A DNA stretch of 64,000 nucleotides from Halosimplex litoreum (GTDB lineage: Archaea; Halobacteriota; Halobacteria; Halobacteriales; Haloarculaceae). The DNA lies in assembly GCF_016065055.1 (NCBI RefSeq), contig NZ_CP065856.1, positions 3,409,836 to 3,473,835 of the forward strand, written 5' to 3'. This document shows positions 35,720 through 43,383 of this stretch, one piece after another. The position numbers were made by a program, and so were the translations under genes. The notes beneath the pieces are model-generated. The model saw only the letters and a program-made list of their open reading frames with translations, was not told the origin of the DNA and did no database searches. Position 1 is the stretch's first letter, and the number at the start of each line of letters is the position of its first letter.

Positions 35720-35759
35720 GGCCGGTTCGAACGCTGCGGTCGAATCGCTCGAATCGGCC
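35720..35759. repeat. Imperfect inverted repeat between the dehydrogenase and sod
   Basis: Arms 35720-35730 (GGCCGGTTCGA) and 35749-35759 (TCGAATCGGCC) pair with one mismatch over 11 bp, with an 18-nt spacer. It lies in the 213-bp divergent gap, about 95 bp from the dehydrogenase start and 80 bp from the sod start, and could be a shared operator. Confidence 0.5.
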
Positions 35760-35795
35760 GGCTCCAGCGCTGCTCCGTTCTCCCCTTCCTCAAAG

Positions 35796-35832
35796 TTTAA
35801 CAGGAATCCAGCCGACCATACGAACGGAGGAG
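35796..35832 (+). promoter_or_regulatory. sod promoter box and Shine-Dalgarno
   Basis: TTTAA at 35796-35800 is a plausible TATA element about 40 nt before the sod ATG. GGAGGAG at 35826-35832 ends 6 nt before the ATG and is a strong ribosome binding site, unusual in this window, where most genes look leaderless. The mRNA would therefore have a short leader and suit high expression. Confidence 0.6.
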
Positions 35833-35838
35833 ATCTCT

Positions 35839-36450
35839 ATGCCAGAACATTCCGATCCCGAGCTTCCGCCGCTCCCGTACGACTACGACGCGCTCGAGCC
35901 GCATATCAGCGAGCAGGTGCTGACGTGGCATCACGACACCCACCATCAGGGGTACGTCAACGGTCTCGAATCCGCCGAGGAGACACTCGCCGAGAACCGC
36001 GAAGCGGGCGAGTTCGGCTCGTCGGCCGGCGCGATCGGCAACGTCACCCACAACGGCTGTGGCCACTATCTGCACACGCTGTTCTGGGAGAACATGGACC
36101 CGAACGGCGGCGGCGAGCCCGACGGTGACCTGGCCGACCGCATCGAGGAGGACTTCGGTTCCTACGAAGGCTGGAAGGGCGAGTTCGAGGCCGCTGCCGG
36201 CGCCGCCGGTGGCTGGGCGCTGCTCGTGTACGACCCGGTCGCCAAGCAGCTGCGCAACGTGGCCGTCGACAAGCACGACCAGGGCGCTCTGTGGGGCGCA
36301 CACCCCGTGTTGGCCCTGGACGTCTGGGAGCACTCGTACTACTACGACTACGGTCCGGACCGCGGCGACTTCATCGACAACTTCTTCGAGGTCGTCGACT
36401 GGGACGAGGTCGCCGACCAGTACGAGACCGCCGTCGGCCACTTCGAGTAA
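35839..36450 (+). CDS. sod: Superoxide dismutase, Mn/Fe type
   Basis: A 203-residue cytoplasmic SOD. Metal ligands are His in EQVLTWHHDTHHQGYVNGL, His in NGCGHYLHTLFW, and Asp/His in LALDVWEHSYYYDYG. The length and the VWEHSYYYDYGPDRGDF signature match haloarchaeal Mn-dependent enzymes. The start ATG is set by the GGAGGAG just upstream. Confidence 0.97.
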   Translation: MPEHSDPELPPLPYDYDALEPHISEQVLTWHHDTHHQGYVNGLESAEETLAENREAGEFGSSAGAIGNVTHNGCGHYLHTLFWENMDPNGGGEPDGDLADRIEEDFGSYEGWKGEFEAAAGAAGGWALLVYDPVAKQLRNVAVDKHDQGALWGAHPVLALDVWEHSYYYDYGPDRGDFIDNFFEVVDWDEVADQYETAVGHFE

Positions 36451-36585
36451 CGACGAGTCAGTTCACCACGGTCATTTTTTGTGCCCGACCGGCCAGCCGC
36501 TGGTCTCCGCAGTTCGTCGGTACTCTACCGGGGCCACCGCTCGCGTTTCGAGGGCTTTAGGCGTCGACCGGCTGTACCCGAGTCC

Positions 36586-36882
36586 ATGCCACGACCGAAA
36601 GACGACTTCGACGACCTGCGGCCCCTAAAGTTCCACGAACCGGCGGAAATACTCGACAGCGACGAACTGTACACCATCTACGAGATCGGTCGCCTGCTGC
36701 AGGGGCTCGACGCGGAGGCCGAGCTGGACATCGAGACGGAGAACGTCCTGCTGGACTGGGCCATTCCATGGATGATGGGCCACAGCGAGCAGTTCGTCTT
36801 CGCCGAACCGGAGGCCGACGACGAGCCGGGGTACTACGGGCTGGCGCCCGGTGTCGACGCCGAGGACACCGCCGAGCAATGA
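36586..36882 (+). CDS. Small conserved haloarchaeal protein (DUF5827-like)
   Basis: A 98-residue acidic protein. It has LKFHEPAEILDSDELYTIYE and WAIPWMMGHSEQFVFAEP, which I associate with the haloarchaeal family DUF5827. No function is known. A CTTTAGGC box 27-34 nt before the ATG supports this start. The P-loop ATPase gene begins 52 bp downstream, so the two may be cotranscribed. Confidence 0.7.
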   Translation: MPRPKDDFDDLRPLKFHEPAEILDSDELYTIYEIGRLLQGLDAEAELDIETENVLLDWAIPWMMGHSEQFVFAEPEADDEPGYYGLAPGVDAEDTAEQ

Positions 36883-36934
36883 TGCGCGAACGGGACCGGG
36901 AACCGGGGGAGCGACCGGAACGGGAGCGCGACCG

Positions 36935-37738
36935 ATGAGACTGCTCGTCGCCGGCGGCGCCCGGGTCGACGCCGGGAAGACCACCTTCTCGACGGGGCTG
37001 GTCGAGCGGACGGGGGCGGTCGGGTACAAGCCCCGCGCCGGTAACGACTACTGGTTCGACCACGACGACTATCTGGAAGCGACCGCTAACGGCCGCCTCT
37101 ACGGCAAGGACGCACGCACGCTCGCCGCGGCCAGCGCCGCCGACGTGCGACCCGAGGATATCAACGCCGTCCACCGGCTCTGGCGACCCAGCCCGGGCGG
37201 CGGGAGCGGACTGCTCGGCAAGGACGACCGGGAGTTCCTCGTCGACCGCGTCGGCGAGTCGTTCGTCGTCAACGGGACCGTCGACCTCCCCGAGTCGGTC
37301 CGCGAGGCGCTCGCGCTCGCCGACGCGCCGCGGGTCTCGACCGTCGCGGGGTTCAACGAGGTGATGACCGATCGGCACCTCGCAGAGCAGCGCGCGCTGC
37401 GCGAGAAGATCGAGTCGGCCGACCGCGCGGTCGTCGAGTCCTACGCCGACGTGGCCCGACCGTTCCGCGAGATCGACCCCGACGCCGTCGCCGTGGTCGA
37501 ACCCGGTCGGGTCCGCGTGTACGACGGCGACCGCTACGCGAAGGGCTGTGCCATCGCCAGCGGCGGCCCCGACGCCGGGCAACTGGAAGAGCGGGTCGGC
37601 GACGTGACCGGCCTGATCGAACCGACGACCGACGCCCGGCTGCCGCCGCTCTCGAAAGCCGAGCGGGGCGACCCCGCTGCCGTCGCCGACGCCTACGACC
37701 ACGCCTACGACGCCGTTCTCGCCGCCGCCTTCGACTGA
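36935..37738 (+). CDS. P-loop ATPase of unknown function
   Basis: A 267-residue protein whose N-terminus carries a Walker A-like loop (LLVAGGARVDAGKTTFSTGL, GK at about residues 15-16) of the deviant kind found in dethiobiotin synthetase/MinD-like NTPases, followed by GYKPRAGNDYWFDHDDY. The middle has IESADRAVVESYADVARPF, a likely Walker B region. Its role is unknown; a DTB-synthetase-like small-molecule ligase is one possibility. The ATG at 36935 fits the start of the P-loop fold. Confidence 0.72.
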   Translation: MRLLVAGGARVDAGKTTFSTGLVERTGAVGYKPRAGNDYWFDHDDYLEATANGRLYGKDARTLAAASAADVRPEDINAVHRLWRPSPGGGSGLLGKDDREFLVDRVGESFVVNGTVDLPESVREALALADAPRVSTVAGFNEVMTDRHLAEQRALREKIESADRAVVESYADVARPFREIDPDAVAVVEPGRVRVYDGDRYAKGCAIASGGPDAGQLEERVGDVTGLIEPTTDARLPPLSKAERGDPAAVADAYDHAYDAVLAAAFD

Positions 37739-37826
37739 CCCGACCGGACGTGCTCGACGCGACCCGGGAATCGACCGCCATGCGTTCGTCGTGGATTTAT
37801 GTCCCTCGGATCCGTAGGGAGCGGTG

Positions 37827-38135
37827 ATGTACAGCGCCCGCGATCAGGTCGAGAACTCAGAGTGGCTCGACGAGGTCGAAGCGACCGCCGAGCGCCTCGA
37901 CATGGACGAGGCCGCTCGGTCGCGGGCGGCCGACCTGTTCCTCTCGAACGTCCCCGAGACCGACCGCTCGAAGCGGGCGGTCCTCGCGACGAGCGTCTAC
38001 GTCGCCGGGCTCGTCGAAGGCGACGGTCGCAGCCAGCAGCGCGTCGCCGAGGTCGCCGACGTCTCCCGGCTCACGATCTCGAAGCGCTACGAGGCGATGC
38101 TCGAGAGTCAGGGACTGGACGCGCCGAGCTGGTAG
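37827..38135 (+). CDS. Single-cyclin-domain TFIIB-like protein
   Basis: The 102-residue protein corresponds to one cyclin repeat of TFB: AERLDMDEAARSRAADLFL, then KRAVLATSVYVAGLVEGDGR and QRVAEVADVSRLTISKRYEA, the last being the DNA-recognition-like helix pair. The zinc ribbon and second cyclin repeat are absent, so it could not recruit RNA polymerase like a full TFB. It may act as a small DNA-binding regulator. Confidence 0.8.
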   Translation: MYSARDQVENSEWLDEVEATAERLDMDEAARSRAADLFLSNVPETDRSKRAVLATSVYVAGLVEGDGRSQQRVAEVADVSRLTISKRYEAMLESQGLDAPSW

Positions 38136-38172
38136 TCGTCCTCGGAGCGGCCAGCCGGAGTCCGAACGGGAG

Positions 38173-38739
38173 TCAGGCGTCGTCGGCTCCGGCTTCGGGG
38201 CCGCCGTCGGCCGACGTGTCGGTGGCGCCGCTGGCGGTCTCGGCGTCGGTTTCCCCGGGGGCGCCGCGGCCGGCGCGATCGGGGGTGAGTGCGCCGTGTT
38301 CGTCGATCTCGCCGCGGACGATGCGAGTGCTGGAGATGATCTCGCCGTCCTCGGCGTAGACGTGGTCGACGACCTCGATGTCGAGCGGCTCGACGCCGTC
38401 GTCGCGGCGGATCTCGTTGATGCGCTTGCCGCCGGTCTCGGTCTCGGGGGAGACGACGATGGCGTCGAACTGCGGTTCGGGAGCGAACCCGGTCGGGTCG
38501 TCGATCCGCCGGATCTCGTAGTCGCGGTCGTATTCGTCGGCGAGCGCGGCGAGCTCGGCGTCGAGGTCGCGGTGGCGCTGGTCGTACGGGCGGACGTAGC
38601 GGTCCTCGCGTCGGGTCTTCGGGGCCAGGCCGTCGCTCGTCAGACCGACCGTCGCGTCGCCCAGTTCGAAGGCGCGCCTGAACAGCGCGCGGTGCCCGTC
38701 GTGGACCGGGTCGAAGGTACCACCCAGCGCGACGTTCAT
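38173..38739 (-). CDS. coaD: Phosphopantetheine adenylyltransferase (archaeal CoaD)
   Basis: This 188-residue nucleotidyltransferase makes dephospho-CoA from 4'-phosphopantetheine and ATP. The ATP site has VALGGTFDPVHDGHRALFRR with the T/HxGH-type motif, and a second nucleotidyltransferase motif is EIISSTRIVRGEID. The last 35 residues form a disordered Gly/Ala/Asp tail. It converges on the TFB-like gene with a 37-bp gap. Confidence 0.93.
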   Translation of the reverse strand: MNVALGGTFDPVHDGHRALFRRAFELGDATVGLTSDGLAPKTRREDRYVRPYDQRHRDLDAELAALADEYDRDYEIRRIDDPTGFAPEPQFDAIVVSPETETGGKRINEIRRDDGVEPLDIEVVDHVYAEDGEIISSTRIVRGEIDEHGALTPDRAGRGAPGETDAETASGATDTSADGGPEAGADDA

Positions 38740-38856
38740 ACTGGCTCAGTCGGGCCAGGCCGGTAAAGTGCCTTCGGCTTTCGGTGCCCGCCGCCACGGC
38801 GCGATAGAACGGTTCTCTCGGTCTCGTTCGTCGTCCGGGTCGCCAGTGTCGCCGAT

Positions 38857-39516
38857 CTACTCGTCCGGGTGGCCAGTGTCGTCGCGTGGCGGGTCGTCCG
38901 CGTCGTCCACACCGTCCGCGGTTCCCCACTCGTCGGTTGCGCCGTCGTCGACTGCGTCACCGTCGCCGGCTGCGCCGTCACCGTCGGCGTCGCTCCCCTC
39001 GTCGGTCTCGGGGTCGTCCTCGACGGTGATGGTGACGGGCTCGGAGTCGACGGTCGGATGCTCGTCGTCGCTCCCGAGGATCTCGTCGAGGTTGAACACC
39101 GTGTTGAGCTCTTCCTGTACGTCGTCGACGACGTTGCCGACGAGTTCGCTCGGCGCCATCGCCGCGTACTCGTAGGGGTTGTTGCCCGCGCCGTCGTTCT
39201 CGCGTTTCCCCCTGGTCACCTTCCCCTCGTCGTGGAGCTCCGCGAGCGCTTCGCGGACCGTACTGGGATACAGTCCCGTCCCCTCCGCGATCTCGTCGCT
39301 CGTGCTGTCGGCGTTCTGTCGGAGATAGACGTAGATGCGGGCGCGGGTCTCGGTCTCGAGCACCCACGAGAGCATGTCCACGATCCCCTCGTCGAAGCCC
39401 GTCACCGCCCTGTCGGCCTCCTCTTCCAGCCGTTCGCGGACGTTGCCTCCCTCCTGGGCGTCCGCGTCGGGCTCGTCGGTCCCCTCGCTGTCGTCGGCAG
39501 GATCGTCTGTAGACAT
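38857..39516 (-). CDS. Winged-helix regulator with acidic tails
   Basis: A 219-residue protein. The winged-helix domain occupies about residues 40-115 (VLETETRARIYVYLRQNADS, EIAEGTGLYPSTVREALAEL, DEGKVTRGKREN), followed by a helical segment of about 35 residues. Both ends are highly acidic and disordered. The pattern suggests a haloarchaeal ArsR/TrmB-like transcription factor. The target is unknown. Confidence 0.8.
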   Translation of the reverse strand: MSTDDPADDSEGTDEPDADAQEGGNVRERLEEEADRAVTGFDEGIVDMLSWVLETETRARIYVYLRQNADSTSDEIAEGTGLYPSTVREALAELHDEGKVTRGKRENDGAGNNPYEYAAMAPSELVGNVVDDVQEELNTVFNLDEILGSDDEHPTVDSEPVTITVEDDPETDEGSDADGDGAAGDGDAVDDGATDEWGTADGVDDADDPPRDDTGHPDE

Positions 39517-39615
39517 ACGTCGCCTCTACGAGGACGAAAGCCCCAGCCGGGTAAAAATCTTGCCGACGTTCTCACTCGCGCGAAATCGCCGGACAGCGCT
39601 CTGCTCTCGCCGCGC

Positions 39616-40698
39616 TCACTCGTACTGCAAGCGCAACGAGTCACAGAGCGCGTCGGCGCCCTCTTGCCCGCGCAGCCGACGCTGGCGTTCGGCCCCGCTC
39701 TCGGCCTCGTAAACCTCGCGGATGCCCGAGACGCCCAGGCGCTCGGCTTCGCGGTCGACGATCTCGCCCAGGTCGACGGTCGACTCGAACTCGCGACCCA
39801 GCAGCGCGGCGTCGTGGCCGTGGCGCATCGCGCGCCACTTGTGCTCGTCGTACAGCTCCCGGCGAGCGTCGGTGGTCGACTCGCCGTCCTCGTAGCGGGC
39901 CGCCAGGTCGGAGACGAGCGCGTGGGTGTACTCGACGAACGCGAGTACCTTGTCGGGGTCGGCCTGGCCGTCCGGGGTGCGGACTTCGACGGTGCCGTGC
40001 CCGGAGTGGGGGCGCACGTCGAACCAGAGCTCGCCGCGGTCGTCGATACTGTCGGTGGCCAGCATCCGCCGCTCGAACTCGTCGAAGGCGTCGTAGTCGT
40101 CGAAGCGGGTCGGCATCCCGGTGTTGGGAAGCGCCTCGAAGATCTTCGCTCGGGCCGACTGGAGGCCGGTGTCGAAGCCGTTCCAGTACGGCGAGTTGGC
40201 CGACAGCGCCAACATGACGGGCAGGTGCCAGCGCAGTTCGTTGGCGATCCACACCGCCTTGTCGGCGTCGTCGACGCCGACGTGGACGTGTAGCCCAGCG
40301 GTCGTGTTGCGGTGCTGGGGATACTGGATGCGGTCGAGTTGCGCTCGATAGCGCGATTTCTCGGCGTGTTCGAGTTCGCGCCACTTCGCCAGCGGGTGGA
40401 GCCCGGCAGCGGCGATATCGAAGCCGTGAGCGGTGGCGTGGTCGACCAGCGCCTCGCGGACCGCGAGCAACTCCGCCCGAGCGTCGGCGGGGTCCTCGAT
40501 GATCGACGTCTGGGACTCGATGACGCACTTGAACAGCTCGTGGTCGAGACGTCCCTCCAGGAGTTCGGGTGGGTCGGACTCGTAGACGAGTTCGTCGGTG
40601 CCCGAGGTGGGCCGGCCGTCCTCGTCGACGACGTAGTACTCCTCTTCGATGCCGATCGTCCCCATCCGACTGAACGCCTCGCGCGAGCCCCGGTCCAT
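39616..40698 (-). CDS. gshA: Glutamate-cysteine ligase GshA (archaeal/GCS2 type)
   Basis: The 360-residue enzyme joins Glu and Cys to make gamma-glutamylcysteine, the main low-molecular-weight thiol of haloarchaea. GCS2-family segments include [18 protein letters not shown], the [20 protein letters not shown] metal-binding region, and [20 protein letters not shown]. The start [13 protein letters not shown] at 40698 agrees with haloarchaeal homologues. A minus-strand box GGAAATTTTTAGC about 30 nt upstream suggests a leaderless message. Confidence 0.93.
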   Translation of the reverse strand: MDRGSREAFSRMGTIGIEEEYYVVDEDGRPTSGTDELVYESDPPELLEGRLDHELFKCVIESQTSIIEDPADARAELLAVREALVDHATAHGFDIAAAGLHPLAKWRELEHAEKSRYRAQLDRIQYPQHRNTTAGLHVHVGVDDADKAVWIANELRWHLPVMLALSANSPYWNGFDTGLQSARAKIFEALPNTGMPTRFDDYDAFDEFERRMLATDSIDDRGELWFDVRPHSGHGTVEVRTPDGQADPDKVLAFVEYTHALVSDLAARYEDGESTTDARRELYDEHKWRAMRHGHDAALLGREFESTVDLGEIVDREAERLGVSGIREVYEAESGAERQRRLRGQEGADALCDSLRLQYE

Positions 40699-40759
40699 CG
40701 CTCCGTACGACGGGGCGACGGCGCTAAAAATTTCCCTTCGCAACACGCCCGCTGCCGTG

Positions 40760-40872
40760 CCCCGTCTCTCTGGCACCGCCAGCGCGACCGCTCTGGGGTG
40801 TTAGAGAGACGGGGTAGGTCAGTCGACGGTGGCCCACGTGGAAACCACGCGAGCTGAAAGGTGTCGCTGACC
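40760..40872. other. Highly structured intergenic element, candidate RNA
   Basis: Arms 40760-40771 (CCCCGTCTCTCT) and 40803-40814 are perfect 12-bp complements. Inside them, 40774-40777/40797-40800 (CACC/GGTG) and 40779-40782/40793-40796 (CCAG/CTGG) pair with one bulged base and a 10-nt loop. Directly after it, GGTCAG (40817-40822) pairs with CTGACC (40867-40872) and encloses a CGTGG-AAA-CCACG hairpin (40837-40849). It lies between gshA and flpA, upstream of the gshA promoter. The strand of any transcript is unknown. Confidence 0.6.
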
Positions 40873-40953
40873 GTGCCGTCTGTTACGATCGACCCCTTGC
40901 CGACGGATAACACCTCCGGTACGCCGAGGAATGCCCGGCGAGGCCGCGACCAC

Positions 40954-41583
40954 TCACCGCGGTGTCGCGACCACGCCGAGGTGGTCGTCGTGGTGGGGGG
41001 TCAACCGCCGGGTTTCGAGCACCTCGTAGGCCGATTCGAGTTCGGCGAGCGCGTCGTCGAACACGTCGGCGGGGTCGCGGGTCACGTCCTCGCTGCGGGC
41101 CTTGATCGCCAGCAGGAGTCGGCCGTCCTCGCGGAGGAACTCGGCGTTGGCAGTCGCCACTTTCGCCTGCCCCCGCGTCGCTACGTCCTGGACGATGGCG
41201 TCGACCGGCTCGACGACGTGGGCGTAGGTCCCCGGCTTGCGCGCGTCCTTCAGCAGGGGAAAGAGGTTCCCACGGGGCTCGGCGGCGTCCAGCAGGTCCC
41301 GGACCGGCCGGGCGGCGAACTCGACGCCGTAGGTCGGGCCGGCGAAGTCGGCGACGTGGCTGGCGGTCGTCCCCGACGCCGCGCCGAGATAGAGGACGGT
41401 CTCGCCGCCGACCAGGCCGGTGTCCATCCCGAGTTCGAGCATCGCGCCCAGCTTCGAGCGGTCGGGGTTCCAGGCCCGGTACTCGCCGTCGGTCGGCTCG
41501 CCGTAGTGGGGCTCGCCGCGGGTCGCCAGCCGCTCGCGCCCCTCGAACGCGCGGCGCTCGACACCCGCGGGCAGATCGCTCAC
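40954..41583 (-). CDS. flpA: Fibrillarin-like 2'-O-methyltransferase
   Basis: The catalytic subunit of the archaeal C/D box sRNP, which 2'-O-methylates rRNA and tRNA using guide RNAs together with Nop5 and L7Ae. The 209-residue protein has the SAM-binding VLYLGAASGTTASHVADFAG (about residues 64-83) and conserved EYRAWNPDRSKLGAML, as well as AIVQDVATRGQ. It overlaps nop5 by 4 bp (ATGA), consistent with complex formation. Confidence 0.96.
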   Translation of the reverse strand: MSDLPAGVERRAFEGRERLATRGEPHYGEPTDGEYRAWNPDRSKLGAMLELGMDTGLVGGETVLYLGAASGTTASHVADFAGPTYGVEFAARPVRDLLDAAEPRGNLFPLLKDARKPGTYAHVVEPVDAIVQDVATRGQAKVATANAEFLREDGRLLLAIKARSEDVTRDPADVFDDALAELESAYEVLETRRLTPHHDDHLGVVATPR

Positions 41584-42482
41584 GAGCCGTCACCTCCGTC
41601 GGTCGCGGCGCCGTCGTCGCTCTCGCCGCCGCTCCCGGCGCCGTCCCCGTCGACCCCGCGGACGGTCGCGATGCGCTCGTCGAGTTCGGCGTCGAGGTCG
41701 GGCTTGCGCTCGCCGCTGTAGTGGTCGACGCGCGCTGCGATGGTGAGTTTGCCCGCCAGCGCTCGCGCCGCCGACCCGCGCTTGTCCGGGCGCGTCCCGC
41801 GGACGTACTCGTGGGTGAAGATGACGCCGTGTTTCGGCGACGGCGCCGACCCGCGGAGGTGCGCGAACAGCGCGTCTTCCGCACCGAGGACCTGCACCGT
41901 ACTGGAGGGCTGTTTCGCCAGCGCGTCGAGCCCGCCCGACAGGGAGACCAGCCGCGCCGCCAGCACCGGCCCGGCCATCGCGGCGAGGTTCGGCGTGACG
42001 GAGGGGGTCGTCTCCTCGACGTAGGCCCGGAGTTCGTCGGCCTCGTCGGCCAGCGCGGCCGTCCGCTCGGCGAGCGCGACCAGGCGGGCCTCGCTCGGGT
42101 CCGCGGGTTCCTCGGTGCGTTCGGCGAGGTCGCGGGCGTACTCGACGCCGGTTCCAGCGTCCTCGAAGCGGGTGCCCGCCCACTCGGCGACGCGCTCGGC
42201 GAGTTCGTTGGCGGTACGCTCGCAGTCGTCCATGGCGCGGACCGCGTGGATGAGCTGTTTGTCGTCGGCGCGCTCGCGTTCGTGGACGCCGGCGCTGGCG
42301 GCGGCCATCGTCGCGTCGTGCAGGCGCTCGTAGTACTCCGACTCGTCGTCGGCGAACCCCTCGTCGACGGCCAGGGCCGGCCAGTCGGCTGAAGAGTCCG
42401 CCGACCCGCCGCGGACCCGGTCGGCCGCGGCCTCGGTGTCCCCGGGGTCGAGCCCCGCGAACCATCCGTCGTGTTCGGTCAT
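41580..42482 (-). CDS. nop5: Nop5/Nop56 C/D sRNP scaffold protein
   Basis: This 300-residue scaffold holds fibrillarin and L7Ae on C/D guide RNAs. The N-terminal domain is short and acidic. A coiled-coil region (about 95-190) leads into the NOP domain: ETTPSVTPNLAAMAGPVLAA, LDALAKQPSSTVQVLGAEDA, FAHLRGSAPSPKHGVIFTHE. The last 30 residues are a disordered Gly/Asp/Ser tail. It is upstream of, and overlaps, flpA. Confidence 0.95.
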   Translation of the reverse strand: MTEHDGWFAGLDPGDTEAAADRVRGGSADSSADWPALAVDEGFADDESEYYERLHDATMAAASAGVHERERADDKQLIHAVRAMDDCERTANELAERVAEWAGTRFEDAGTGVEYARDLAERTEEPADPSEARLVALAERTAALADEADELRAYVEETTPSVTPNLAAMAGPVLAARLVSLSGGLDALAKQPSSTVQVLGAEDALFAHLRGSAPSPKHGVIFTHEYVRGTRPDKRGSAARALAGKLTIAARVDHYSGERKPDLDAELDERIATVRGVDGDGAGSGGESDDGAATDGGDGS

Positions 42483-42793
42483 GTCTGCGAATTCACCGCC
42501 GGTCGGAAAAAGCACGCCGGTGTCGCCCGGTTCGCCCGAGTCGTCTACGCGCGCTGCTCGCCGGTTTCGCGATCGCTCGACTCTCCGGGCGAGAGGGAGC
42601 GATAAGCCGAGCGATCGCCGTCCGCGGCGGCTCCGCGACGGTCGATCTCTTCCGTCTGCGTACCCCTCCGACCGCGATATCCATTCGTCACGCCCGCCCC
42701 ACACGGCGACTCCGTCCTCTTCCGAGCGGACCGCTGTTAGCACACTTCTCGGAATAGTTATGATTTCACGGAGCCAACTGGGTGGTGATTACG
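42483..42793. other. Intergenic region between nop5 and hsp20 (divergent promoters)
   Basis: No gene is seen in these 311 bases. The nop5-side promoter candidate is a minus-strand TTTTTCC box near 42506-42512. The hsp20-side candidate is TAGTTATGATTT (about 42755-42766), 28-39 nt upstream of the hsp20 ATG. A long G+C-rich part (about 42550-42700) shows no feature I can name. Confidence 0.5.
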
Positions 42794-43273
42794 ATGGCAC
42801 CGAACGACCCGTTCAGCGAGATGGACCGACTCTTCGAACAGATGCGACGGAACATGCACGCGGCGTGGAACGCGCCGATCGGGTCCTGGGACGAGCGGGG
42901 GCCCCGACCGGCGTTCGAGGCCGAGCGACGGGGGGCGGACGACGGCGAGATGGTCCGTCCCACAGGCGACTACGGCGACGTGAACCTCCAGTTCGAGCGG
43001 ATCGACGACGAGTTCGTCGTGATCGGTGACCTCCCGGGGTTCGAGCGCGAGGAGATCGACGTGCAGTTCGACGACGGCTACCTCTCGATCGAGGCCGTCC
43101 ACGAGGTCGAGGACGACGAACACTACCGGACCCGCCACGTCTCCGAGCGGGCGCGGATCGCCGACGACGTGGTCGCCGACGAGGCCACCGCCACCTACAG
43201 CAACGGCGTCCTCGAACTCCGCTTCCCGCTGGCCGATTCCGGCGACGGCGCGACCGCCATCGACGTGGAGTGA
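42794..43273 (+). CDS. Small heat shock protein, Hsp20/alpha-crystallin family
   Basis: A 159-residue chaperone. The N-terminal arm includes MAPNDPFSEMDRLFEQMRRN, and the alpha-crystallin domain spans about 60-155 with VNLQFERIDDEFVVIGDLPG, REEIDVQFDDGYLSIEAVHE and the conserved ATYSNGVLELRFPL. The C-terminal I-x-I motif is absent. I chose the ATG at 42794; a GTG four codons earlier is possible. Confidence 0.92.
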   Translation: MAPNDPFSEMDRLFEQMRRNMHAAWNAPIGSWDERGPRPAFEAERRGADDGEMVRPTGDYGDVNLQFERIDDEFVVIGDLPGFEREEIDVQFDDGYLSIEAVHEVEDDEHYRTRHVSERARIADDVVADEATATYSNGVLELRFPLADSGDGATAIDVE

Positions 43274-43346
43274 GCCACCGCGCGGACCTCTGACAACTCC
43301 GTTTCCGTTTTCCGCACGTTCAACCACCGAGAGCCGACCGAACGTT

Positions 43347-43360
43347 CGATAACATATATC
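43347..43360 (+). promoter_or_regulatory. TATA box of the acyl-CoA synthetase gene
   Basis: CGATAACATATATC contains a clear TATATA element 24-37 nt upstream of the ATG at 43384, the best TATA-like box in this part of the window. Spacing fits a leaderless transcript. Confidence 0.6.
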
Positions 43361-43383
43361 ACACCTGGGATCCTACGGGACGT

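Noticed and set aside
40699-40953. SRP 7S RNA, RNase P RNA or an intron-containing tRNA
   Set aside because: The stretch is too short for the first two and lacks their conserved cores as far as I can tell. No TTCAAAT T-loop is present for a tRNA.
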